From the NCBI GenBank assembly GCA_963824935.1, contig CAWGRF010000010.1, positions 124,001 to 188,000 of the forward strand: 64,000 nucleotides of DNA. Reading direction: 5' to 3'. This DNA is from JACCZX01 sp963824935 (GTDB taxonomy: Bacteria; Pseudomonadota; Gammaproteobacteria; Burkholderiales; Burkholderiaceae_F). The notes beneath the pieces are model-generated. The model saw only the letters and a list, made by a program, of their open reading frames with translations, searched no databases and was not told the DNA's origin. The position numbers were made by a program, and so were the translations under genes. Of this stretch, positions 35,059 through 43,700 are shown one piece after another (position 1 is the stretch's first letter; each line of letters opens with the position of its first letter).

Positions 35059-35850
35059 TTAGTGTGGCGTGCTGAACATCAGCGCTGTCAAGACGAAATC
35101 GAGGCCAAGCACCAACAGCGACGAAATCACGACCGTGCGTGTAGTCGCTTCCGAAACGCCCTCGGGAGTCGGCGTCGCCTCAAAGCCCTGATAGAGCGCA
35201 ACGAAGGTGCACGCGACGCCGAACACAAAACTCTTGACGATGCCGTTACCGACATCATCGATCGCGTCGACCCCACCTTGCATCTGGGACCAGAACGCGC
35301 CGGCATCAATGCCAATCATCAACACTGCGACCACATAACCGCCGAGGATCCCGATAGCCGAAAACATCGCCGCCAGCAGCGGCATCGAAATGATGCCCGC
35401 CAGAAGGCGGGGTGCCAACACGCGCGCCTTCGGTTCGACCGCCATCATTTCCATAGCCGCCAGTTGCTCACCTGCCTTCATCAAACCGATTTCCGCGGTT
35501 AGCGATGTGCCGGCACGGCCGGCAAACAGCAACCCAGTGACCACCGGTCCGAGCTCGCGCACAAGCGATAACGCGACGACCAGGCCCAACGACGCAGTAG
35601 CGCCATAGCGGCTCAAGGTGTAATAACCCTGCAGCGCCAGTACGAGACCGACCGACAGCCCCGACGCAAGGATGATGACCAGCGATCGGTTGCCGATCGC
35701 GTGGACCTGCGCAATCGTCAAATATGGCCGCGTGATGGCAGACAGCGAATTGCGCAGCAGATCGATCACGAAAAACGTTGCGTGGCCCAGGCCGCGCAGC
35801 ACCTCGAGCGCACGCACGCCAAGCCGCGGCAACAGATCGGAGGCTTTCAC
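35059..35850 (-). CDS. mlaE: Phospholipid ABC transporter permease MlaE
   Basis: Permease of the Mla lipid transporter, 263 aa, with five or six membrane helices. Conserved stretches are LVRELGPVVTGLLFAGRAGTSLTAEIGLMKAGEQLAAMEMM and the later helices ending FVLTALMF. The start overlaps the mlaF stop by 4 bp (ATGA). Confidence 0.96.
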   Translation of the reverse strand: MKASDLLPRLGVRALEVLRGLGHATFFVIDLLRNSLSAITRPYLTIAQVHAIGNRSLVIILASGLSVGLVLALQGYYTLSRYGATASLGLVVALSLVRELGPVVTGLLFAGRAGTSLTAEIGLMKAGEQLAAMEMMAVEPKARVLAPRLLAGIISMPLLAAMFSAIGILGGYVVAVLMIGIDAGAFWSQMQGGVDAIDDVGNGIVKSFVFGVACTFVALYQGFEATPTPEGVSEATTRTVVISSLLVLGLDFVLTALMFSTPH

Positions 35851-36653
35851 CCGCGCAGCCCAAGATCCTGCGCAAACGGCCTAGCAGGGTAGTGAAACTT
35901 GACCGGCCCGTCGGGTTCGCCGCGAATGAATTGCCGCACTTCTTCGTCGTCCGACGCTTGAACATCGGCCGGAGTGCCGTGACCCACCACGCGTCCGGCC
36001 GACATCACGTACACGTAGTCACTGATCTTGAAACACTCCCTGACGTCATGCGAGACGACCAGCGATGTCGCACCCGTGGCATCGTTCAGCTGGCGAATCA
36101 GATTGGCAGCCACACCGAGCGAAATCGGATCGAGACCGGCAAACGGTTCGTCGTACATGATCAGCTCGGGATCGAGGGCGATCGCGCGCGCCAGTGCCAC
36201 TCGACGCGCCATTCCACCCGACAAATCCGCGGGCTTGAGCTGCGCCGCCCCGCGCAACCCAACCGCGTTTAGCTTCATCAACACGAGGTCGCGCAGCATG
36301 GCCCTCGGCAACTCGGTGTGCTCGCGCAGCGGAAACGCAACGTTGTCGAACACCGTCAGATCGGTAAACAGCGCGCCGAATTGAAACAACAATCCGACAC
36401 GGCGCCGCAATCTGAACAGTGCCTCACGATCGCGCGGGTTCACGTGCTCGCCATCAAACGTGACCGTGCCCTTGCCTGGCGTCAACATGCCGCCGATCAA
36501 TCGCAGCAGGGTCGTCTTGCCGCAACCCGAACCACCCATAATCGCGATCACCTTGCCGCGCGGAAACGACATCGTGATGTCGTGCAGCACGTTGCGACGT
36601 CGGTCGTAGCCAAACGTCACATGATCAATTTGAACGAGCGCTTCGTTGTTCAA
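35847..36653 (-). CDS. mlaF: Phospholipid ABC transporter ATP-binding protein MlaF
   Basis: ATPase of the Mla transporter, 268 aa. Walker A GGSGCGKTT, signature LSGGMARRVALARAIAL, Walker B IMYDEPFAGLDP and switch histidine VSHDV are all present. It is the first gene of mlaF-E-D-A-C-B, all on the minus strand. Confidence 0.96.
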   Translation of the reverse strand: MNNEALVQIDHVTFGYDRRRNVLHDITMSFPRGKVIAIMGGSGCGKTTLLRLIGGMLTPGKGTVTFDGEHVNPRDREALFRLRRRVGLLFQFGALFTDLTVFDNVAFPLREHTELPRAMLRDLVLMKLNAVGLRGAAQLKPADLSGGMARRVALARAIALDPELIMYDEPFAGLDPISLGVAANLIRQLNDATGATSLVVSHDVRECFKISDYVYVMSAGRVVGHGTPADVQASDDEEVRQFIRGEPDGPVKFHYPARPFAQDLGLRG

Positions 36654-36742
36654 TGTCTAGTTGTTCACCGGGCTGGCATCCGGCGACGCGCGGGCAGCGG
36701 CGGATTGTCGCACGCTAAACGGCGGTGTTTTGCGTCTCGGCG

Positions 36743-37088
36743 CTAGCCTAAAAGCGCGGGCAACAAGAAGGCGACGAACGCGCCGACGAGGAAGATTGCC
36801 GCCGAGCCAGCGTAGATCCGAGCCGATGTGCGCCGTGCACGCGCGCAGGCCGACGCAAGCGCCGGATCAGCCGGACAAGGTGCGAACCGGGCGCGCCATT
36901 GCAACGCGCCTGCGACGACGAGCATCGCTGCAGCAACGCCGAAAACGAGCGCCTTGTTGGCCGGACAACCACACGATTTGCGGCACAGTCGACATCAGAC
37001 CGGACAGCGCCGCCCCGGCGCCGACCGCGACCAACAACGCCGGCAAGGCGCAACAGACTAGCGTGCCGCTAGACGTAAAGATGCTCAA
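36743..37088 (-). pseudogene. MerT-like transporter, frameshifted
   Basis: A small membrane protein resembling mercuric transport MerT. It has a first helix with SGTLVCCALPALLVAVGAGAAL including a vicinal Cys pair, then STVPQIVWLSG, a middle helix AAAMLVVAGALQWRARFAPCPADPAL, and a last helix IFLVGAFVAFLLPALLG. One extra base near 36959-36962 breaks the frame between WLSG and NKALVFGVAA. The start is uncertain; a TTG at 37088 gives about 114 aa after correction. Last gene of a four-gene metal-related operon. Confidence 0.72.
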
Positions 37089-37177
37089 GCATCGACGCCG
37101 CGCGCGCACTACGCTCCTGCGCGCGCAACGTCGAGTCAACCTGATTACCAACGTTGCCGGTCACTTCAGTTGGGCTT

Positions 37178-37492
37178 TCAGCTGCTTTCGACCGACACCG
37201 GAACGGTCTCGATCTTCGTCACGTCGTAGCCGGAGTCGGCGATCTCCTCCTTGATCTTGTCGTGTGCGACGGTCTGCCCGGGTTTCAGTTCAACGGCGAC
37301 GAGTCGTTTATCGAAGTTGACCAGCACGTCTTGCGTCTGAGGCATCGCCTTCAATTTCTTTTCGATGCCCTGCGCGCAAAAGGCGCACACCATGCCGTTG
37401 ACCTCGGCCTTGATCGTCGAGGGCGGACTGGTTTGTGCGCCGGCTGATAGCGCGCCTAACGACAAAACGATTGCAGCAAGTGTGGTTTTCAT
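37178..37492 (-). CDS. Heavy-metal-associated (HMA) domain protein, periplasmic
   Basis: A 104-aa secreted HMA protein similar to MerP or a copper chaperone. Its signal peptide is MKTTLAAIVLSLGALSAGAQ. The metal-binding loop is GMVCAFC, matching GMxCxxC, and the ferredoxin-like fold continues through ADSGYDVTKIE. Pairing with a MerT-like gene suggests metal handover at the membrane; CAFC resembles the loop of several copper-associated HMA proteins. The ATG at 37492 gives the signal peptide. Confidence 0.85.
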   Translation of the reverse strand: MKTTLAAIVLSLGALSAGAQTSPPSTIKAEVNGMVCAFCAQGIEKKLKAMPQTQDVLVNFDKRLVAVELKPGQTVAHDKIKEEIADSGYDVTKIETVPVSVESS

Positions 37493-37505
37493 ATCGACCT
37501 TTCCC

Positions 37506-38151
37506 TTAAAACGTGTAGCGAAAGTTGAGTCTCGGACGGCGATCATCGTCGATGCCGACGTCGACGAAGAATCCCTTGTTAATTAGACGGAGATATAACC
37601 GCCTTGTCGTATTCATCGCTGATGCCGGGCATCCGGCTGACCTCGGCGATCAGCCACGGCTGCGTTTCGTCCCATTCGGTCTTGTAGAACGCAAAGCCAG
37701 CTTGCACGCTGTTGTAGCCAACCGTGAAGTGTTCGGCTTTCCAGTAGTGCGTTTTGGCGGCGAAATAGAGAAGTCGCGTTTCATAGTCGACTTGAGCGCC
37801 AATCGCAGCCACTGCCTGATCGCGATCCGATTGGAACGCGGCATTCGAGCGCGACGTGCCGGCACCGACCGACAGATAACCGTTGAACTGCGCTTCAGGA
37901 AAGTTTCTTCGCCAAAGCAGCCGGTTGTAGTGAGCGACCGCCAGATTGACCCGCTCTCCGCGATCGGGTTCCTCCATTTGCGTGAACGTCGCCGCGATCG
38001 AATAGCGCGCCGTCGGGCTATACATCACATCCAGCTGCTTGAAATCGCGCCAGAGTTCACCCATCACCATCCAGCTGTCGGCGAAACTGACTGGCGCAGC
38101 AGCGGCGGGCAACGAGATCGCCGCCAGCGCGGCAGCAAAAAGCTTGAGCAT
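37506..38151 (-). pseudogene. Small outer-membrane beta-barrel-like protein, frameshifted near the C-terminus
   Basis: A protein of about 214 aa after correction. It has a signal peptide (MLKLFAAALAAISLPAAAA) and alternating amphipathic strands rich in aromatic residues (YSIAATFTQMEE, YFAAKTHYW, AGFAFYKTEW). The main frame stops at 37579. One extra base at about 37587 restores a continuation NKGFFVDVGID ending in LNFRYTF, a C-terminal phenylalanine typical of outer-membrane barrels. I do not know its function; its position beside an HMA protein suggests metal tolerance. Confidence 0.65.
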
Positions 38152-38232
38152 TCCTGAACTCCGAAAGCGGCTGAGCCGCGGTCGTGCGGGTCATGCACCC
38201 GCAGTGCATCGCCGGCGTGTGCCGGCACGGAG

Positions 38233-38577
38233 TCAGGACTGTTTGGGAGGTCGCTCGAGCGACTGACGAGCGGCGTTGTGAAACAACGTTTCGGCGAAGA
38301 CTGAACTTTGGTTCTTAGCAGGCGCAGCGATCATGGCTATCGCGGGCATCGGCGCCAGAGCCGCGCAGCACAGCGCAGCACAGGTCGGGCAATCGGCCGG
38401 TTGATTGTCCGTCGGCGACCCAAGTTCCATTGCATCTGCATGCATAGGACAAGGCGCGCCGTCGGTCTGATGAGTTGGCGTCTGCATGGGCATCATCGGA
38501 CAGCCGATGCTGGATACCGCCAACACGGTTCTAACCGGCAGCGACAACAGCAGCACGATGATGATGAAAGGCTTCAT
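38233..38577 (-). CDS. CopL-like metal-binding protein
   Basis: A 114-aa secreted or membrane-anchored protein with an N-terminal hydrophobic segment. Met/His/Cys-rich motifs follow: GCPMMPMQTPTHQ, CPMHADAMEL and CPTCAALCCAAL. The composition fits CopL-type or DUF2946-like copper-response proteins. It is the first gene of the operon with the barrel-like, HMA and MerT-like genes. Confidence 0.65.
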   Translation of the reverse strand: MKPFIIIVLLLSLPVRTVLAVSSIGCPMMPMQTPTHQTDGAPCPMHADAMELGSPTDNQPADCPTCAALCCAALAPMPAIAMIAAPAKNQSSVFAETLFHNAARQSLERPPKQS

Positions 38578-38658
38578 GTGCGCACAGTAGCAAAATTCCG
38601 GCCTCGATTAGCGCGGAAGTAGGCTCTGACTGATAAGGAATTCACCCGCCGCGCGAGC

Positions 38659-38792
38659 ACATTGCCGGCCTTCACGCTCGCGCGCTCAGCGCGCGATCTT
38701 CCAATGCCCGCGTGCGTAGCACGCTTGGGCGGTTCGTGAAGGTCAGCGTGGCAGCTGCTGCTGCCCATCAGGTACTCATCGACCGCTCGCGC
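38659..38792 (-). repeat. Tandem repeat copy 1 (gltD 3'-end duplication plus hairpins)
   Basis: A 134-bp unit nearly identical to 38793-38927. It contains a copy of the last codons and stop of gltD (38749-38785, one base shorter), preceded by two perfect hairpins: CGCGCGC/GCGCGCG with a 3-nt loop and GCGTGC/GCACGC with a 3-nt loop. It is non-coding. Confidence 0.85.
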
Positions 38793-38927
38793 ACATTGCC
38801 GGCCTTCACGCTCGCGCGCTCAGCGCGCGATCTTCCAATGCCCGCGTGCGTAGCACGCTTGGGCGGTTCGTGAAGGTCAGCGTGGCAGGCTGCTGCTGCC
38901 CATCAGGTACTCATCGACCGCACGCGC
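38793..38927 (-). repeat. Tandem repeat copy 2 (overlaps the gltD 3' end)
   Basis: The second 135-bp unit. Its upper part (38877-38927) is the true gltD terminus; its lower part carries the two hairpins. Inverted CCTTCACG/CGTGAAGG segments bound the hairpin spacer. Confidence 0.85.
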
Positions 38928-40364
38928 ACATTGTCGACCTTCACGAATCGCCCACACGATCAGCGATTGTCCGCGCCGCATATCGCCGGCAGCGAAGACT
39001 TTGTCGACATTGGTTCGATAGCTCGCAGCACCATCTGTTGTTGCGCGCGCGTTGCCACGCGCATCCTTGGCAACGCCGAAGCTTTCGAGGATCGAACCGA
39101 CCGGTGCGATGAAGCCCATCGCCAACAGCACGAGATCGGCCTGCACCTCGAATTCTGAATCGGGCACTTCGACCATCTTCAGCTGCCCTGTGATCGGATC
39201 CTGCTGCCACTCGACTCGCACCGCGACGAGGGTGGTGACCCGCCCCTTCTTATCGCCCTTGAACGCCTTGGTCGCGATGGCCCAGTCGCGCTGCACGCCC
39301 TCTTCGTGCGAGCTGGAAGTGCGTAACTTGAGCGGCCAATACGGCCATGTCAACGGCTTGTTCTCGCTGGCTGGAGGCTGCGGCAGAAGCTCCCACTGAG
39401 TAACGCTCTTGGCACCTTGCCGGTTGCTGGTGCCGACACAGTCCGAGCCGGTATCGCCACCACCGATCACGATCACGTGCTTGCCGGTCGCGACGATCTG
39501 ATCGCGTACCTGCTCGCCGGCGACAACCTTGTTCTGCAGCGGCAAGAACTCCATCGCAAAGTGCACGCCGTCGAGGTCGCGGCCTGGCACCGGCAAATCG
39601 CGCGGCTGCTCGGCGCCACCTGCCAGGATCAGCGCATCGAAATCGTTCAGCAACTCCTCCGCGTCGACCGTTTCGGTCGCATCGTTCATTACGCCTTCGC
39701 CTCCGTTGAGACTGCCGACCAGCACACCGGTACGGAAAACGACGCCTTCGGCGGCCATCTGTTCAACGCGGCGATCGATATGCGACTTTTCCATCTTGAA
39801 GTCGGGAATGCCATAGCGCAGCAGTCCGCCGATGCGATCGTTCTTTTCAAATACGGTGACGTCGTGTCCAACTCTTGCGAGCTGCTGCGCGGCGGCCAGC
39901 CCCGCGGCGCCGCTGCCGATGACCGCCACGCGCTTGCCGGTCTTGATCTCGGCGGCCTGGGGGACAACCCAGCCCTCTTCCCATCCCTTGTCGATGATCT
40001 TGTGCTCGATCGACTTGATGCCGACCGGCGCGTCATGAATGTTCAACGTGCACGCGGCCTCGCACGGCGCGGGGCACACACGGCCCGTGAACTCCGGGAA
40101 GTTGTTAGTGCTGTGGAGAACGTCGAGCGCAGTCTTCCAGTCTTGCCGGTACACCAGATCATTGAAATCCGGGATGATGTTATTCACCGGGCAGCCGCTG
40201 TTGCAAAACGGAATGCCGCAGTCCATGCAGCGCGCACTCTGAACCGCAGCGTCGGCATCCGACAAGGCAACGATGAACTCGCGCCAGTGCCGGGTGCGCG
40301 ATCTTGGCGCTTCGGCGGCCTCCTCCAGCCGCTGATACTCGATAAATCCTGTGATCTTTCCCAT
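38877..40364 (-). CDS. gltD: Glutamate synthase (NADPH) small subunit
   Basis: Electron-input subunit of glutamate synthase, 495 aa, oxidising NADPH and passing electrons to GltB. The N-terminal cysteines CMDCGIPFC, CPVNN and CPAPCEAAC bind Fe-S clusters. The FAD site is GSGAAGLAAA, the NADPH site GGGDTGSDC, and the C-terminal FAD segment VFAAGDMRRGQSL. The ATG at 40364 begins MGKITGFIEYQR. The 3' end is duplicated downstream. An extra gene separates it from gltB. Confidence 0.97.
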   Translation of the reverse strand: MGKITGFIEYQRLEEAAEAPRSRTRHWREFIVALSDADAAVQSARCMDCGIPFCNSGCPVNNIIPDFNDLVYRQDWKTALDVLHSTNNFPEFTGRVCPAPCEAACTLNIHDAPVGIKSIEHKIIDKGWEEGWVVPQAAEIKTGKRVAVIGSGAAGLAAAQQLARVGHDVTVFEKNDRIGGLLRYGIPDFKMEKSHIDRRVEQMAAEGVVFRTGVLVGSLNGGEGVMNDATETVDAEELLNDFDALILAGGAEQPRDLPVPGRDLDGVHFAMEFLPLQNKVVAGEQVRDQIVATGKHVIVIGGGDTGSDCVGTSNRQGAKSVTQWELLPQPPASENKPLTWPYWPLKLRTSSSHEEGVQRDWAIATKAFKGDKKGRVTTLVAVRVEWQQDPITGQLKMVEVPDSEFEVQADLVLLAMGFIAPVGSILESFGVAKDARGNARATTDGAASYRTNVDKVFAAGDMRRGQSLIVWAIREGRQCARAVDEYLMGSSSLPR

Positions 40365-40368
40365 CGTT

Positions 40369-40764
40369 CTACTTTTGTTGTCCGTGACGAAACAGAAAAT
40401 CACGCAGTCCGACCTCGGGCGCTTCCGCGCTACGCGCGCGTCGCCAAGCCACTAGCAACGCTGCGTTCAAGTGGCCGCCGACTACTGTGCCAACCAGCAC
40501 GACGCCGCCCAGCCAATCGAGCACCGTCGGCACCGGACCCTGCGTATGCAGCCACATGTAAATGGGCACTGAGAAAACCGCCAGCAGCATCGTCGCCGGC
40601 ACGACCCATGGAAGCGAGAGCACGAGCGCAACGCTGGCGGCTATCGCTGCGACTTCGGAGCCCGCGCCGCGTGTGCCAAGCAGCAGGATCGACAGCGGAA
40701 CACTAGCGATCAACCCCGGCAGCCACTCGCGCAACGTCCGCGGCCAGAGCAGCTGCGCTCGCAT
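40369..40764 (-). CDS. Small membrane protein between gltB and gltD
   Basis: A 131-aa protein with about three hydrophobic helices: LPGLIASVPLSILLLG, AAIAASVALVLSLPWVVPATMLLAVFSVPIYM and WLGGVVLVGTVVGGHLNAALLVAW. It has a basic C-terminus ending in RHGQQK. No known family is recognised. It lies tightly between gltB (22 bp) and gltD (4 bp) on the same strand, so it is cotranscribed with glutamate synthase. Confidence 0.7.
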   Translation of the reverse strand: MRAQLLWPRTLREWLPGLIASVPLSILLLGTRGAGSEVAAIAASVALVLSLPWVVPATMLLAVFSVPIYMWLHTQGPVPTVLDWLGGVVLVGTVVGGHLNAALLVAWRRARSAEAPEVGLRDFLFRHGQQK

Positions 40765-40786
40765 CGGACTGTCTCACGCCGCGCCA

Positions 40787-43700
40787 CTACGCGGCGAGCC
40801 TTTTTTGTGCATCAGATGGCGCCGACACTGCGGTCATCTGCTTCAGCGCTCGCCGGTACTCGTGCGGGAACACCTTGACGAAGCGTGCGCGGCTGGCAGG
40901 CCAGTCGTCGAGCAGTGCGCGCGCGCGCAGGCTACCTGTGGCGCGGAAATGACTCTCAATCAAGCCGCGCAACAGAAACTCGTCGGTTTCTCCCTGGTGC
41001 CAGATCGCTTCATCGACCTTCCGTTGCTGCTCTGCGCTGGGCAACACCGCTTCGAGCTCGCACATCGACTGATTGCACTTGCTGGCGAAGTCTCCGAATT
41101 CGTCGAACACGTATGCGATGCCGCCCGACATTCCGGCCGCAAAATTACGGCCCGTCGCACCAAGCACAACCGCAGTACCCTTGGTCATGTACTCGCAGCC
41201 GTGATCGCCGGTGCCTTCGACGACCGCGGTGGCCCCGGAGTTGCGCACGGCAAACCGCTCGCCTGCGACGCCGTTAAAAAAGGCTTCGCCGGCGATCGCG
41301 CCGTAAAGCACGGTGTTGCCGACGATGATATTTTCCGTACCGGCGCCGCGAAAATCGTTCGGGCAGCGCACGATCAATCGTCCGCCAGACAGCCCCTTGC
41401 CGGTGTAGTCATTGGCGTCACCGACCAGATCGAGCGTAATCCCCGCAGCCAGAAATGCGCCGAAACTTTGCCCTGCGGTGCCGGTAAATTGAATGTGGAT
41501 CGTGTCATCCGGTAGACCGCCATGCCCATAACGGCGCGCGACTTCGCTCGACAACATCGTACCGACCGCTCGATTAACGTTACGAATCTGCGTAATAAAA
41601 CTCACGCGCTCGCCACGTTCGAGCGCCGGCCTGCATTGCTCGATCAGCTTGTGGTCGAGCGCCTTACCAAGGCCGTGATCCTGCGCTTCGACGCATGACC
41701 GCGGTACGTCGGCCGGCATCTGTGGCTGATAGAAAATTCGGCTGAAATCCAGCCCGCGCGCCTTCCAGTGATCGATGCCGCGACGCGTGTCGAGCAGATC
41801 GGCGCGGCCAATCAATTGATCGAACGTACTGACGCCGAGCTGCGCCATGATTTCGCGCACCTCTTCGGCCACGAAGAAGAAATAGTTGACGACATGCTCA
41901 GGCTGGCCACTGAATCTCTTGCGCAAGAGCGGATCCTGCGTCGCAATGCCGACCGGACACGTGTTCAGATGGCACTTGCGCATCATGATGCAGCCTTGGG
42001 CAACCAGCGGCGCCGTGGCAAAGCCGAACTCGTCGGCGCCGAGCAGCGCGCCGATCACAACGTCGCGGCCTGTCTTCATCTGACCGTCGACCTGAACTGC
42101 AATGCGGCTGCGCAGTCGGTTCAGCACCAGCGTCTGCTGCGTCTCGGCCAGCCCCATCTCCCACGGCGTCCCTGCGTGCTTGATCGATGACACCGGCGAC
42201 GCGCCGGTGCCGCCATCGTGGCCGGCGATCGTCACGTGATCGGCCTTTGCCTTCGCAACGCCGGCAGCGACGGTGCCGACCCCGACTTCGGAGACCAGCT
42301 TGACGCTGATCGACGCTCGCGGATTGGCGTTCTTTAAGTCGTGGATCAGCTGGGCCAGGTCCTCTATCGAATAGATGTCGTGGTGCGGCGGCGGTGAAAT
42401 CAGCCCGACTCCCGGCACCGCGTAACGCAGCTCAGCGATATAGGCACTGACTTTGTGCCCAGGCAACTGGCCACCCTCGCCCGGCTTCGCGCCCTGCGCC
42501 ATCTTGATCTGCAACTGATCCGCGCTGACCAGATACTCGGTCGTGACGCCGAAGCGCCCCGATGCCACTTGCTTGATCTTCGATCGCAGCGAGTCTCCGG
42601 CGCGCAATGGCCTATCGACTTCGACCCGATCACGGCCGAGCACGCCGGCCAGCGTGGCTCCTGCTTCAATCGCACCCGCTCCTGCGCGCAACTCATGTCG
42701 ATAGCGCAACGGATCCTCGCCGCCTTCACCGGTGTTGCTCTTGCCGCCGATGCGATTCATCGCAATCGCCAAGGTCGTGTGCGCTTCGGTTGAGATCGAC
42801 CCGAGCGACATCGCGCCGGTGGCGAAGCGTTTGACGATGCTCGCCGCAGGCTCGACCTCGGCCAACGGAATCGCTTGCGCCGGATCAAATTTGAACTCGA
42901 ATAATCCGCGCAACGTCATGTGCCGACGCGATTGATCGTTGATCAACTGCGCGTATTCCTTGTACGTCTGGTAGTTATCGGAACGCGCTGCATGCTGCAA
43001 CTTGGCGATTGAATCCGGCGTCCACATGTGCGCTTCGCCGCGCACGCGCCATTGATATTCGCCGCCCGCATCCAGCGCGGTGGAAAGCACCGGATCGTCG
43101 GAGAATGCGGCGCGATGCGTACGCACCGCTTCTTCCATCACTTCGAACAAACCGACACCACCGATATTGCTGGCGGTGCCGCGAAAATACTTGTCGACAA
43201 ACTCCTTCGAAAGCCCGACGGCCTCAAAGATCTGCGCGCCGCAGTACGACATGTAGGTGCTGATGCCCATTTTCGACATCACCTTGTGCAGCCCCTTGCC
43301 GATTGCCTTGATGTAGTTCTCGATGGCTTTCTCGACGTCGGACCGATGCAGATCGACGAGTGTCTCGAGTGCGAGGTACGGATGCACCGCTTCGGCGCCA
43401 TAGCCCGCCAACAAGGCGAAGTGATGCACTTCGCGCGCCGAACCTGTTTCAACGACCAGGCCGGTACAGGTGCGCAAACCGACCGCGATCAGATGCTGGT
43501 GGATGGCGCTTGTGGCGAGCAAAGCGGGGATCGCGACGCGCTCGGCGTCGAGCATGCGGTCGGTGATGATCAGGATGTTGTAACCGCTGCCAACCGCGTC
43601 GACCGCCTGCGCACACAGCGACGCGAGCCGCGCTTCAACGCCTTCCTTGCCCCACGCGAGCGGATAGCAGATGTCCAGCTCGAACGAGCGAAACTTGTGC

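Noticed and set aside
40787..40830. Intrinsic terminator at the gltB end
   Set aside because: The A/T run lies on the coding side before the hairpin, within the last codons, so the order is wrong for termination on the minus strand.
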